Positions 7,756 through 17,042 of a stretch of DNA of 64,000 nt are shown piece after piece (the stretch's first letter is position 1; every line of letters starts with the position of its first letter). This DNA comes from Phormidesmis sp963710175 (GTDB lineage Bacteria; Cyanobacteriota; Cyanobacteriia; Phormidesmidales; Phormidesmidaceae). The position numbers were made by a program, and so were the translations under genes. Location: contig CAVPZC010000001.1 of assembly GCA_963710175.1 (NCBI GenBank), positions 1-64,000 of the forward strand, given 5' to 3'. The notes beneath the pieces are model-generated. The model saw only the letters and a program-made list of their open reading frames with translations. It did not search any database and had not been told where the DNA came from.

Positions 7756-9030
7756 CTAGATCCGCTGATACTGCATCCCCGGCAGCTGAGTCACTAGGCC
7801 CAATAGCTCTAGCTGCATCAGTGCGCTCAGCAACTCAGCCGTGGTCACTCGGGCCAGCGGCACAATTTTATCTAGAATGGCTGGTTCGGTAGGCACTGCG
7901 TCTAAAACTTGACACAGAAGCGGGGACAACTCGGGTAGAAAGACTTTTGTAGCAGCAGTTAGCTCCGCAGGACTACCCGCTTTAGAGCCTGGTAAAGCAG
8001 CCTCGTCACTACTCTCTGTGATAGATTCTCCGCTGGCTTGCCCAGGCATATCTACAGCAACCGGCGGGATCGCTGCTAAGGCCTCGACCAGCCTCTGCTC
8101 CCCTAAAATTATCTGTGCGCCCTGGTCAATCAAATGTAGACAGCCTTCTCCCTGGGTATTGTCCAGAGTGCAGGGCAGCGCGTAGACCTCGCGGCAGTAG
8201 TCATTTGCTAAGCGAGCGGTGATCAGTGCGCCGGAGCGGGCTGGTGCCTCGGTGACTAAAAGGGCACGGCTGAGCCCGGCAATAATCCGGTTGCGCCGAG
8301 GAAAATGCGTTTTATTGGGCAAGGTGCCGTCGGGGTATTCGCTCACAGTCAGGCCGGTGGCGACAATTTGCTCATAGAGCGCCTGATTGCGATGGGGATA
8401 AACGACATCAACCCCAGTCCCCAATACGGCTATCGTCAGACCCTTGAGCTTTAAACAGCTGCTGTGAGCCTCAGTATCTATCCCCGCTGCCAGCCCAGAC
8501 ACAATGATGGCTCCCTGGCGGGTCAGCTGATGGCTCAGTCGCTGCGTCCAGCGTTTGCCATAGACCGACGGAGCGCGCGTCCCGACAATACCTACCGTCA
8601 GTGCATTCGGCGGATGATTTGGCCGCAGCGGACCGCGATAGTAGAGGACAGGTGGCGGATCGTGAATGGCAAACAGCAGTGCCGGATAGCCCGGATCAGC
8701 GGGGGTCCAGAATGACTGATTTTCTTTTTCGTGCTGGGCTAGCAGCGCTTCGGGGGTTAACTTTGGCCGCTGGGCTGTAATTTTTTCGGCACTCAGCAAA
8801 CCGATGCCATCAACTGCTAAAAGCTCGCTGGCGGAGGCTTGCCAGGCTGCGGCCAAAGAGCCGAAATGTTCCCACAGTTGTTTGACTGTTACCGGCCCAA
8901 CGTCTTTGAGGCGCGACCACGCCAGCCAATATGCCCTTTCTTCGCTCAAGACCGTTGCCTCATGCCGTCGAGTTTTAGAATGCCCACCGCTTAGCTTGCC
9001 TGAGCTACGGTAAACTTTACCCGACGGCAC
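7756..9030 (-). CDS. dprA: DNA processing protein DprA (Smf)
   Basis: DprA binds incoming single-stranded DNA and loads RecA during natural transformation. The N-terminal helix-hairpin-helix-like region (LKDVGPVTVKQLWEHFG) precedes the Rossmann-like core with VGIVGTRAPSVYG, VSGLAAGIDTEAH and PRRNRIIAGLS. A C-terminal winged-helix-like segment at about residues 370-424 completes the long form. The GTG at 9030 leaves only 15 bp to the divergent HAD gene. A TTG at 8949 preceded by GAGG would give a 397-residue protein and a 96-bp shared promoter region, and may be the true start. Confidence 0.92.
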   Translation of the reverse strand: MPSGKVYRSSGKLSGGHSKTRRHEATVLSEERAYWLAWSRLKDVGPVTVKQLWEHFGSLAAAWQASASELLAVDGIGLLSAEKITAQRPKLTPEALLAQHEKENQSFWTPADPGYPALLFAIHDPPPVLYYRGPLRPNHPPNALTVGIVGTRAPSVYGKRWTQRLSHQLTRQGAIIVSGLAAGIDTEAHSSCLKLKGLTIAVLGTGVDVVYPHRNQALYEQIVATGLTVSEYPDGTLPNKTHFPRRNRIIAGLSRALLVTEAPARSGALITARLANDYCREVYALPCTLDNTQGEGCLHLIDQGAQIILGEQRLVEALAAIPPVAVDMPGQASGESITESSDEAALPGSKAGSPAELTAATKVFLPELSPLLCQVLDAVPTEPAILDKIVPLARVTTAELLSALMQLELLGLVTQLPGMQYQRI

Positions 9031-9045
9031 CTAAGGAGCGAGCCT

Positions 9046-9816
9046 GTGGCTGAGCTAAAGGCACTGATTTTTGATGTAGATGGTACGCTCGCTGAGACGG
9101 AGCGCGATGGCCACCGGCCAGCGTTTAACCAGGCGTTTGCCGATGCGGGGCTGGATTGGGACTGGTCGGTGGAGCGCTATGGCGAACTGCTTGAGGTCTC
9201 AGGCGGCAAAGAGCGAATGAAAGCCTTTGTGCAGCAGTCTCAGCCCGATTTTGTGCTGCCGGCTGAGTTTGCCGATCTCAGTGAGTTTATTAAGTCGCTG
9301 CACGCCGCTAAGACTCGGTACTACGAGCAGGCAGCGGCAGCGGGCAGAATTCCGCTGCGGCCTGGGGTAGCGCGCTTGCTCAGTGAAGCTAGAGCGCAGG
9401 GGGTCAGGCTGGCGATCGCTACCACCACCACCCCGGCCAACGTCAAAGCCCTATTAGAAAACACACTGGGCGCAGAGAGCCTCGACTGGTTTGAGGTGAT
9501 TGCCGCAGGCGACATGGTGCCTCAAAAAAAGCCTGCCCCCGACATTTTTGAATACGCGCTGGCGCATCTCAATCTACCGCCTGAAAATTGCTTAGCGTTT
9601 GAAGATACCAACAATGGCCTGCTTTCCGCCGTGCAAACCGGTCTCAAAACGGTAGTCACTGTGAATGACTATACCTGGCAGCAAGACTTTTCCAAGGCAG
9701 CACTGGTGATTAGCGACTTGGGCGAACCGGGTACCCCGTTCAAGGTGGTTTCGGGTCAGGTCGGCGATGCCCGCTACTTTGATGTGGCGCTGGCCCAAAC
9801 GCTCTGCGCCGCTTAA
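9046..9816 (+). CDS. HAD-superfamily phosphatase, CbbY-like
   Basis: A soluble HAD hydrolase of 256 residues with all four motifs: DVDGTLAETE with the nucleophile Asp at the N-terminus, LAIATTTT as motif II, the lysine region QKKPAPDIFEYAL, and FEDTNNGL as motif IV. The four-helix cap between motifs I and II and the length match CbbY, which removes the inhibitor xylulose-1,5-bisphosphate made by Rubisco. Phosphoglucomutase-like HADs share this fold. The GTG start is supported by AAGGAG at proper spacing. It diverges from dprA and has no operon partner. Confidence 0.83.
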   Translation: MAELKALIFDVDGTLAETERDGHRPAFNQAFADAGLDWDWSVERYGELLEVSGGKERMKAFVQQSQPDFVLPAEFADLSEFIKSLHAAKTRYYEQAAAAGRIPLRPGVARLLSEARAQGVRLAIATTTTPANVKALLENTLGAESLDWFEVIAAGDMVPQKKPAPDIFEYALAHLNLPPENCLAFEDTNNGLLSAVQTGLKTVVTVNDYTWQQDFSKAALVISDLGEPGTPFKVVSGQVGDARYFDVALAQTLCAA

Positions 9817-9880
9817 CCGGTTGGCTTACCTGGTCTATGGCTTCAACGATGCGGGCCTGGTCAAAGGTTCCGAATCGGGA

Positions 9881-10693
9881 CTATGCTGGGCCGCTGGTAT
9901 AAAGCTGCCAGGCCTGCCAAAAGATATAGGCAGAGAGCACTACCAGCATGGCTTTAAAGAGCTGAGTGACGTTGCGATCGCTCAGCTTAGGCAAAAACCG
10001 AGTGCTGAACTGCACCCCTATGAGCCCGCCTGCTCCCAGAATCAGTCCAGCTGTAAAGTTAATATTTTGGTTGACCGCATGGCCCAGGCAAGCGGCGACC
10101 GAGGTGATGACGATTACGCCCAAGCTAGTGCGCACCGCTGACTTGATGCTTTCACCCAGCAGCAAAATTTGCAGCGGCACCAAAATCACGCCGCCCCCCA
10201 CGCCAAATAAACCGGCCATAAAGCCCGCTACAGAACCGGTAATGATCCGCGCCAGCACGGGGTTAATCGCCGGGCCAGAAGCGGTTCGCGACTCTCTAAA
10301 CTGCGCTGTTCGGATTACCTGCTTTTTGAGCGAAACCAGGTAGAGGTTGCTTAGCAGCAGCAGGCCAAACCCAGCCAGCAGCCAGTGGTCGGGAATGCGA
10401 TCGCCCAGCATCGCCCCTAAAAACGCTGTGACCAGGGCAGGCACGCCCAGCATCACGATTTGTTTAGTATGCCGGTAGCCCATCCGCCAGTTTTGCAAGC
10501 TGCCCGCGCTGGAAGTCACCAAAATTGCCAGACTGCTCGTAGCGGTGGCCTGCACCGGCGCAAATCCAAGCTGTACCAGCACTGGCACCAGCAGCGTCCC
10601 GCCACCAATCCCTAAAAAACCGGCCAATATGCCAGAGATCAGCCCTGTTACCGACAACAAAACAACCGCGCTGAGCGTCACACTTCTACCCAC
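9881..10693 (-). CDS. TauE/SafE-family sulfite/organosulfonate exporter
   Basis: An inner-membrane protein of 270 residues made mostly of hydrophobic helices. The two repeat halves each carry the family's glycine motif: GFLGIGGGTLLVPVL near residues 25-39 and GLFGVGGGVILVP near residues 160-172. The family exports sulfite, sulfoacetate or related anions, but the substrate here is unknown. It is convergent with the HAD gene over a 64-bp spacer and starts at a GTG. It precedes cobQ's stop by a short gap on the same strand. Confidence 0.85.
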   Translation of the reverse strand: MGRSVTLSAVVLLSVTGLISGILAGFLGIGGGTLLVPVLVQLGFAPVQATATSSLAILVTSSAGSLQNWRMGYRHTKQIVMLGVPALVTAFLGAMLGDRIPDHWLLAGFGLLLLSNLYLVSLKKQVIRTAQFRESRTASGPAINPVLARIITGSVAGFMAGLFGVGGGVILVPLQILLLGESIKSAVRTSLGVIVITSVAACLGHAVNQNINFTAGLILGAGGLIGVQFSTRFLPKLSDRNVTQLFKAMLVVLSAYIFWQAWQLYTSGPA

Positions 10694-10726
10694 CTAGAAA
10701 TGAATAGATTAGCCCCCATCCGCCCT

Positions 10727-12211
10727 TTAGGACAGAATCGGAGTTAGATCTATATATTCTTCAATCGTAGCTGCCAAGCTGTTGAACATAGTGTCGCGCT
10801 GCTCACGATAGTTGGCAATACCCGTGGGCAGAGACTTTAATCCCCGTTGCTGACGCAGCCGGTTGAGCCACGCCCGCCGCCAGGGGCCGTTATCAAAAAT
10901 GCCGTGTAGATAAGTCCCCCACACGGACTGCGCCTGATCGACAATCCCCAGACTGCGATCATCAAAAATAGCCATAAATGAGCTGTCTACTTCGCCGCTT
11001 GTTGACATCACCAGCTGGGTGCGGCCCTGATGAATTTCATAGCCAATTACCGGCAGCCCCTCTTGAGGATACTTGGAGCTGACCGTGCGCTGCCGGGCAA
11101 TTTTTTGCTGCGTGATCACCGTTCGCAATGGCAGCAGCCCTAATCCGTCAAACCGCCCCTCTTGCCCTTCCAGGCCTTCGGGATCAGCTAGCATCTGGCC
11201 CATGATCTGAAATCCGCCGCAGATTCCGATCACCGTTCCCCCGGCTGCGGCATAGTTGCAGATGGCTTCTGCCATACCGGTCTGCTGTAAAGCCAGTAGG
11301 TCAGAAATAGTCGTTTTAGTCCCAGGCAAAATCACCGCGTCTGGGTAGCCCAATTCGTCCTTAGGGCTCAGATACTTCACATTAACTGAAGGCTCAGCCT
11401 CCAGAGCGTCGAAATCAGTAAAGTTAGAAATCCGGGGCAGGCGAATCACCGCTATGGTGATCTCGGCTTTGGTTTTGACCGCTGGCCGCTCTAGGAGCGA
11501 AAGCGAATCTTCAGCCGGAAAAGCTTCATCAATCCACGGGATCACGCCTATCACCGGAATGCCCGTCCGCTCCTCTAGCCAGTCAATGCCCGGCTGCAAG
11601 ATTGAGCGCTGCCCGCGAAACTTATTGATCACGATGCCTTTGATCAGCGATCGCTCCTCCGGCTCCAGCAGCTCTAGCGTCCCGACGATATGGGCAAATA
11701 CGCCGCCCCGGTCAATATCAGCCACCAGAATCGTCGGTGCCTCAAGGTAAGTTGCAATTCGCATATTGGCCAAATCGCGATGCTTGAGGTTGATTTCGGC
11801 GGGGCTCCCTGCTCCCTCGCAAATCAGCAGGTCAAACTCCTGACTTAAGCGGGCCAGGCTTTCTTGAATGGCCTGCCAGCCCGTACTAAAAAAATCTTCG
11901 TAGTATTTCTCGGCGGTGATTCGGCCAATCGGTCGTCCCTTCAAGATCACCTGAGACGTGTGGTCACCCTGCGGCTTCAACAGGATCGGATTCATCTCCG
12001 CCTGGGGAGGAACGCCCGCCGCCCAAGCCTGCACCGCCTGCGCGTAGCCAATTTCAGCGCCACTGGTGCTGACGTAAGAATTCAGGGCCATATTCTGCCC
12101 TTTGAAAGGAGCCACTCGCCAACCTCGGCGGCTCAAAATGCGGCAAAGAGCGGTCACCAACATGGATTTTCCCGCGTGGGATGTAGTCCCCACGACCATT
12201 ATTGATTTCAC
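10727..12211 (-). CDS. cobQ: Cobyric acid synthase CobQ (glutamine-hydrolysing)
   Basis: Amidates the corrin side chains b, d, e and g during cobalamin synthesis, using ATP and glutamine. The N-terminal ATPase domain starts MKSIMVVGTTSHAGKS with a deviant P-loop, followed by FKGQNMALNS and the acidic motif ADIDRGGVFA. The C-terminal class I glutaminase domain has the Cys in GICGGFQIMG and the His in GTYLHGIFDN. The GTG at 12211 is preferred: it follows GAGGGGAG and gives the family N-terminus, whereas the TTG at 12214 adds one residue. No cobalamin riboswitch is apparent upstream. Length is normal. Confidence 0.95.
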   Translation of the reverse strand: MKSIMVVGTTSHAGKSMLVTALCRILSRRGWRVAPFKGQNMALNSYVSTSGAEIGYAQAVQAWAAGVPPQAEMNPILLKPQGDHTSQVILKGRPIGRITAEKYYEDFFSTGWQAIQESLARLSQEFDLLICEGAGSPAEINLKHRDLANMRIATYLEAPTILVADIDRGGVFAHIVGTLELLEPEERSLIKGIVINKFRGQRSILQPGIDWLEERTGIPVIGVIPWIDEAFPAEDSLSLLERPAVKTKAEITIAVIRLPRISNFTDFDALEAEPSVNVKYLSPKDELGYPDAVILPGTKTTISDLLALQQTGMAEAICNYAAAGGTVIGICGGFQIMGQMLADPEGLEGQEGRFDGLGLLPLRTVITQQKIARQRTVSSKYPQEGLPVIGYEIHQGRTQLVMSTSGEVDSSFMAIFDDRSLGIVDQAQSVWGTYLHGIFDNGPWRRAWLNRLRQQRGLKSLPTGIANYREQRDTMFNSLAATIEEYIDLTPILS

Positions 12212-12342
12212 CAATTGCTCCCCTCAATACTTGTACCCCCTCACATTACCCAAAGTTGGCCAATTGTGAGGCAAAAGATGGGTGGAATCACGAATACGCC
12301 GGTCGTTACTGCCACACCCAACTAGCCGGCTAATCGCAGCAG

Positions 12343-12756
12343 CTAACCCAGCCAATCAGGTCGGCGTAACCACCGCGCCACCGCATTTTTTATATAGTCC
12401 GCCAGGCTTGCTCGCCGATCCGGACAGCCCTGAGATTGCCAGCGCTCCAGAAGCTGACGTCCAAGTGGAGTCAGTCTAAAGCTATCGGTCAGTCCCTGCC
12501 CGTCTACTTCACGGCGTAAGATGCCCACGGTCGTGAGCCACAGCAGCTCGGTTTCGGTGGCAACTTCTGAAAGCGGCTGCCGGGTATAGCCCTTGAGCAT
12601 ACCACTATCCTCGGCAATCACCGGCACGCCGACGCTGGTCAGCCGCATCTTAGCCAGCAGCTGGGGGTAAAAGGGAGAGCACCAGACGGCTCTTTCGGCC
12701 CGTTGGATAGCTTTGTTGGCATACTGCATGGTTCTGGGGCGATCGCTCTTATCCAT
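12343..12756 (-). CDS. Conserved cyanobacterial protein, Npun_F0494-like
   Basis: A soluble basic protein of about 138 residues. It contains RAERAVWCSPFYPQLL near the N-terminus and a winged-helix-looking C-terminal half (TELLWLTTVGILRREV ... FRLTPLGRQLLERW). I recall this as the Npun_F0494 family, whose function is unknown; the fold suggests DNA or protein binding. Its start region abuts the stop codon of the WecG gene at 12783, so the two are probably translationally coupled. The ATG at 12756 is my choice; a GTG at 12777 would add seven residues. Confidence 0.62.
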   Translation of the reverse strand: MDKSDRPRTMQYANKAIQRAERAVWCSPFYPQLLAKMRLTSVGVPVIAEDSGMLKGYTRQPLSEVATETELLWLTTVGILRREVDGQGLTDSFRLTPLGRQLLERWQSQGCPDRRASLADYIKNAVARWLRRPDWLG

Positions 12757-12782
12757 CGCGCTTACCGCCGGAGGCACCGCCG

Positions 12783-13736
12783 CTATTCTGCGATATTTTC
12801 ATCTGGTATACTCTCTAGCTGGCGGGGCCACAGCTGTCTCAGCTTCTCTACTAACACCAGGCCGACAAAAGGCAGGCCCTCTATCAGATAGCGACGCCAC
12901 AACCGTCTGGGCTCAGAGAGCAAGCGATGCAACCACTCCAAGCCTAGCTCACTAATGTATTGAGGTGCTCTGGACTTACAGCCTGCCTCAAAGTCGATGG
13001 CAGCGCCAACTGCCATAAAAATATCAATCTCAGGCAGCTGGTCGCGGTAAGCAACGACCCATTTTTCCTGCTTAGGCGCACCCAAGCACACAGCCACTAC
13101 AGTAGCAGACGAGCTTTTGATCAGGGAGACAATTTTTGCACATTCTTCAGGGCAGCGCTCAAAGCCAAACGAGGGAGAATATTCTCCAATCACGATGTCT
13201 CTACCGATACCAGCGTTGAGGCGGTTTTGGGCAGTTTTGGCAACTCCCGGCGCACCACCCAGCAAGAATATTTTGACCTGCCGGTTGTGCCGGTGGTAAT
13301 CGCAAAACCAGGGCAGCAGGTCTGCGCCCGATAGCTTGGCCTTTAGCGGCTTGCCCAAAAATCTAGAAGCATATATCAAAATCTGGCTGTCGCAGACTTT
13401 AAAGTCCGCCTGTTCATACACCAAAACAAAGTCAGAATCACGGCGCAGCTTCATTAGGTGATCTACGTTTGGGGTAAAGACCACTCCCTTTTTGAGACGC
13501 GACAGTAGCTCTTGCTTGGAAAAATTATCAAAATCGACGCCTAAAATATTCACTTTAGAGGGCGGCTGAGCTTGAGTGACGCTGTTCTGCGAACCAGCAG
13601 AATCGGCCAGAATCACCGCGCAGCCAACCCCGCTGCCAACCTGCCCCGAGCCGCTCGTAAGGTGAGTCGCCTTGCCCTCAGCAATCGGCAGTGTATCTTC
13701 TGAGGGCGATGCTGGGTCAAAGGGAGGGGTATTCAT
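12783..13736 (-). CDS. WecG/TagA/CpsF-family glycosyltransferase
   Basis: A GT26-family enzyme that adds a sugar such as N-acetylmannosamine(-uronate) to an undecaprenyl-linked precursor on the inner face of the membrane. Diagnostic segments are the PNVDHLMKL motif, AKLSGADLLPWF, IFLLGGAPGVAKTAQ, CLGAPKQEKWV and AVGAAIDFEAG. The C-terminal end is basic with LEWLHRLLSEPRRLWRRY, the membrane-association tail of this family. About 60 residues at the N-terminus are Ser/Gly/Pro-rich and extra to the family. The donor sugar and acceptor are not deducible, and no capsule cluster lies next to it. Confidence 0.85.
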   Translation of the reverse strand: MNTPPFDPASPSEDTLPIAEGKATHLTSGSGQVGSGVGCAVILADSAGSQNSVTQAQPPSKVNILGVDFDNFSKQELLSRLKKGVVFTPNVDHLMKLRRDSDFVLVYEQADFKVCDSQILIYASRFLGKPLKAKLSGADLLPWFCDYHRHNRQVKIFLLGGAPGVAKTAQNRLNAGIGRDIVIGEYSPSFGFERCPEECAKIVSLIKSSSATVVAVCLGAPKQEKWVVAYRDQLPEIDIFMAVGAAIDFEAGCKSRAPQYISELGLEWLHRLLSEPRRLWRRYLIEGLPFVGLVLVEKLRQLWPRQLESIPDENIAE

Positions 13737-14312
13737 GTCGAAGAACGGCTGTTTCCATGTGCAGGACGGAAAGAAGCTTCTACCTTAATCACGGACGGTA
13801 GAGATGTACAGACATTATAAGAAAGACTTGAGGAGCCAGTAGGAACTTTAAGGCTAGGTAGCTGGACGTGATTTTTTCGCAGAAGTTCCGATCAATCTAG
13901 CAGACAGGCTAAAGCTTAACAGCTGCGAGTTTTATCCTAATTTTTCACAGCAGAAAGCAATCTGAGCAGGTGTTTAACCCTGCCTAGATTGCTCAACTGG
14001 CTGTGTGGCACAGTCGTCAGAGGGCACCAGCAGTCAACATTAGCTGGGATGCTAGAACTGAGGCATTAAAACTGGGGTGCTAGGATTCGAACCTAGGAAT
14101 GGCGAGACCAAAACCCGCTGCCTTACCACTTGGCGACACCCCATCGCTTTTGCCTGAGTATTGTAGCATCGGCTGTGTAGTTTGCTAAAGGGGGCCCAAA
14201 GATATCTTTTGCAGACATTTTTCAGGCGCTATTCAGACAGAGTTTGGAGGCGTCCGATTGAACCGATGGCCACCCGTCTGTTCGCTGTGAAGCCTGAGCC
14301 TGGCTTAAACTG
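13737..14312. other. Intergenic stretch between wecG-like gene and recF
   Basis: About 570 bp that hold only the tRNA-Gln gene on the minus strand, the upstream region of the WecG-like gene and the recF leader. I see no other open frame or repeat of note. Confidence 0.6.
14073..14143 (-). tRNA. tRNA-Gln (anticodon UUG)
   Basis: On the minus strand the sequence begins TGGGGTGTCGCCAAGTGGTA and ends CTAGCACCCCA. The acceptor stem is TGGGGTG paired to CACCCCA and the T arm carries GGTTCGAATCC. The anticodon loop, within GGGTTTTGGTC, has the anticodon TTG. The 71-nt gene does not encode the terminal CCA, which is usual in cyanobacteria. Confidence 0.96.
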
Positions 14313-14318
14313 GTGAAT

Positions 14319-15455
14319 ATGTTTCTCCAACACCTGCACCTACAGCATTTTCGCAACTACAGCAGTCAGTCTGTGGTTTTTGATGCGTCAAAGACGATTC
14401 TGCTGGGGGACAATGCTCAGGGCAAATCGAATTTGTTGGAGGCAGTGGAGCTGCTGGCGACGCTGAAGTCGCATCGAACGAGCCGCGATCGCGATCTCGT
14501 CCAAGAAGGGGCCACCACTGGCCACATCAAAGCTCAGCTCCAGCGAGATTTGGGGGTAGCCGATCTCAATCTGGTGTTGAGAAACGGTGGGCGGCGGGCG
14601 GTCCTACTGAATGGCGAAACGCTTAAGCGCCAGCAGGATTTTTTGGGTCATCTCAATGCCGTCCAGTTTTCTAGCCTGGATCTGGATCTGGTGCGCGGTG
14701 GCCCCGGCGAAAGACGCATTTGGATAGATACGCTGCTGACTCAGCTAGAGCCCGTCTATGCCTACATTTTGCAGCAGTACACTCAGGTACTCAAGCAGCG
14801 CAACGCCCTGATCAAGCAGCAGACGGCTGAAGCGACCGATCAGCCGCTCGACCCAGAGCAAATGGCACTTTGGGATGCGCAGCTAGCCACCGCAGGGACG
14901 CGGGTGAGTCGGCGGCGATCGCGCGTTCTCCAGCGCCTGGCCCCGCTCGCCCAATCCTGGCATCAGTCGATTAGCGGCGATACCGAAACGCTCACCATCA
15001 GCTATCAGCCCAATGTTCCTTTAGCAGCAGACAACCCCGGCCTGATCCAACAGGCCTTTCTCGACAAAATTCACTCTCGCGCTGTCGCCGAATATCACCA
15101 GCGCACTTCCCTGGTTGGCCCCCACCGGGACGATATAGCGTTTGTGATCAACCAAACGCCCGCCCGCCAGTACGGTTCTCAGGGGCAGCAGCGCACGCTA
15201 GTTTTGGCCCTGAAGCTGGCCGAACTAGAGCTGATCGAATCGGTGATTGGTGAGCCGCCTTTGCTGCTGCTGGACGATGTGCTCGCCGAACTCGACCTGA
15301 GGCGGCAAAATCAGCTGCTAGAAACTATTCAAGATCGCTTTCAAACGCTGATTACCACCACTCACCTGGGGGCCTTCGATGCTCAGTGGCTGAAAGCCTC
15401 TCAGATTTTGACTGTGCGTCACGGCCAGCTAGAACTTGCTCAGCGCCTGATCTAA
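14319..15455 (+). CDS. recF: DNA replication and repair protein RecF
   Basis: An SMC-like ATPase that loads RecA at gaps with RecO and RecR. It starts MFLQHLHLQHFRNYSS, the typical RecF N-terminus. The P-loop is LGDNAQGKSNLLEAV, the central region includes VGPHRDDIAF, the signature is QGQQRTLVLALKLAE and Walker B is LLLLDDVLAELD. Length of about 378 residues is normal. The ATG at 14319 is chosen; a GTG two codons upstream is also possible. Its last 27 bp overlap the 3' end of argD on the opposite strand. It is not beside dnaA or dnaN, which is common in cyanobacteria. Confidence 0.96.
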   Translation: MFLQHLHLQHFRNYSSQSVVFDASKTILLGDNAQGKSNLLEAVELLATLKSHRTSRDRDLVQEGATTGHIKAQLQRDLGVADLNLVLRNGGRRAVLLNGETLKRQQDFLGHLNAVQFSSLDLDLVRGGPGERRIWIDTLLTQLEPVYAYILQQYTQVLKQRNALIKQQTAEATDQPLDPEQMALWDAQLATAGTRVSRRRSRVLQRLAPLAQSWHQSISGDTETLTISYQPNVPLAADNPGLIQQAFLDKIHSRAVAEYHQRTSLVGPHRDDIAFVINQTPARQYGSQGQQRTLVLALKLAELELIESVIGEPPLLLLDDVLAELDLRRQNQLLETIQDRFQTLITTTHLGAFDAQWLKASQILTVRHGQLELAQRLI

Positions 15456-16745
15456 GAGGCCCACAGCCTGGTCTACGTCAGCCGCGCTGACAATTAAAGG
15501 CGGTACCAGGCGGACTACCTTTGGCCCTGCCGGTATCACTAGCAAGCCTTCTGCCAAAGCCGCCTTGACAATATCTAGCGCTACGGTGTCTACGTCTTCT
15601 CGCAGTACCAGACCGTTAATTAAGCCCCAGCCGCGTACGCCCGCGCACAGGTGAGAATGCTTTTGAGCGATCGCCTTCAGCCCTTTTCTGAGCTGCTTGC
15701 CGCGCGATCGCACATTTGCCAACAGATCTGTCGCTTCTAGCGTTTGACACACTTTGAGCGCCACCCCGCAGACAAACGGATTGCCGCCAAAAGTGGTGCC
15801 ATGCTCACTGGCCTTAAAGATGTCGCAGTGGCGCTTAGCTAAAATAGCGCCGATGGGCACACCGCCACCCAAGCCTTTGGCAGAGGTAAAGATATCGGGT
15901 TCAACCCCCACCGTTTCATAGCCCCACAGGTTGCCCGTGCGTCCCATGCCTACCTGCACCTCATCGAGAATCAGTAATATGCCTGTCTCATCACAGAGCT
16001 GGCGAATCTGCTTGAAATACACCGGATTGCCCGGACAAACGCCGCCTTCACCCTGCATCGGCTCCAGCAAAATAGCCGCGACCTGACGCTGCTCGGCGTC
16101 GAGCTGGGCGATCGCTGCTTTCAAAGCCTCGATATCGTTATAGGGCACGTAGTGAAAGCCCGGCACCAGCGGACTAAAGTTTTTCTGATACTTCGGCTGG
16201 CCCGTTGCTGTCACCGTCGCTAGCGTTCTGCCGTGAAAGCTAGAGTGCGCCGTGATAATCACCGGTGCTTCTATGCCGAGTTCAGTGTGGGCATACTTGC
16301 GGGCTAGCTTAATAGCGCCTTCGTTGGCCTCAGCCCCCGAATTGCAGAAGAAAACGCGATCAGCGCAAGAGTGCTCGGTCAGCCACTGGGCCAGAGCGCC
16401 CTGCTCAGGAATGTAGTAAAGATTAGAAACGTGGTGCAGCTTTTTAATCTGTGTCGTAACCGCTTCCACCATCTGCGGGTGGGCATGACCAAGCAAGCAG
16501 GTGGCAATACCCGCGACAAAGTCCAAATACTCACGCCCCTCAGCATCCCAAACCCGGCACCCCTCACCTCGCTCCAGCGCGATCGGAAAGCGACCGTAAG
16601 TCGCCATCACATGCTGATCAAAAACCTCCGGCTGAAAAGCCGAAGTCGAAGCCACGCTAGCCCCGTTGAGAGGAGCATCAGAAAGTAGAGTTTGAGGGGC
16701 CATAAAAGGTTTGGTAGGGAGAAAGGTGTCCAAGCTCTGAAGCAT
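15429..16745 (-). CDS. argD: Acetylornithine aminotransferase (ArgD)
   Basis: A PLP-dependent class III aminotransferase of arginine synthesis that converts N-acetylglutamate semialdehyde to N-acetylornithine. Core motifs are FCNSGAEANEGAIKLAR, SSFHGRTLATVTATG, the active-site acid in LILDEVQVGMGRTG, and the PLP lysine in TSAKGLGGGVPIG. About 40 extra residues precede the conserved FDQHVMATYGRFPI. The ATG at 16745 is used; a TTG at 16766 is possible. The repeat element copy A lies 38 bp upstream. The gene end overlaps recF by 27 bp. Confidence 0.94.
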   Translation of the reverse strand: MLQSLDTFLPTKPFMAPQTLLSDAPLNGASVASTSAFQPEVFDQHVMATYGRFPIALERGEGCRVWDAEGREYLDFVAGIATCLLGHAHPQMVEAVTTQIKKLHHVSNLYYIPEQGALAQWLTEHSCADRVFFCNSGAEANEGAIKLARKYAHTELGIEAPVIITAHSSFHGRTLATVTATGQPKYQKNFSPLVPGFHYVPYNDIEALKAAIAQLDAEQRQVAAILLEPMQGEGGVCPGNPVYFKQIRQLCDETGILLILDEVQVGMGRTGNLWGYETVGVEPDIFTSAKGLGGGVPIGAILAKRHCDIFKASEHGTTFGGNPFVCGVALKVCQTLEATDLLANVRSRGKQLRKGLKAIAQKHSHLCAGVRGWGLINGLVLREDVDTVALDIVKAALAEGLLVIPAGPKVVRLVPPLIVSAADVDQAVGLLDQALSKF

Positions 16746-16783
16746 CAGCCGAGAGCCTTTTGTCAAGTACCGCTGCTAATAGC

Positions 16784-16888
16784 TATAGCTTCCGGCACTT
16801 TGCCTCATGCAGCATTACTGACTGTAAGCCATATATAGCAACAGGCAAAGTGCTCCGCGAAGCGCGAATGCATCCGCGCTTCGCTATA
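16784..16888 (+). repeat. Structured 105-bp dispersed repeat, copy A
   Basis: This sequence runs from TATAGCTTCCGGCAC to CGCGCTTCGCTATA and is present again in opposite orientation at 61290-61394 with 102 of 105 positions identical. It has TATAGC/GCTATA ends. A perfect 11-bp inverted repeat, GCACTTTGCCT with AGGCAAAGTGC, encloses its middle, and a second hairpin has the perfect 10-bp arms GCGAAGCGCG and CGCGCTTCGC. It lies just upstream of argD in an intergenic space. A MITE or REP-like mobile repeat is the best explanation. Confidence 0.9.
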
Positions 16889-17042
16889 GCTTAAACGATA
16901 CATCTTCCTCCAGATTACCGAGATAAAGGGTCAATCAGCCTTAAAAGTTGTAAGCGATCGCTGACATTCTGCAAACCTAAAAGCCCTCTCCATTACAGAT
17001 TAAAAAACTGTCATGGCCTGCCCCTAAACTGCCCATAAATAA

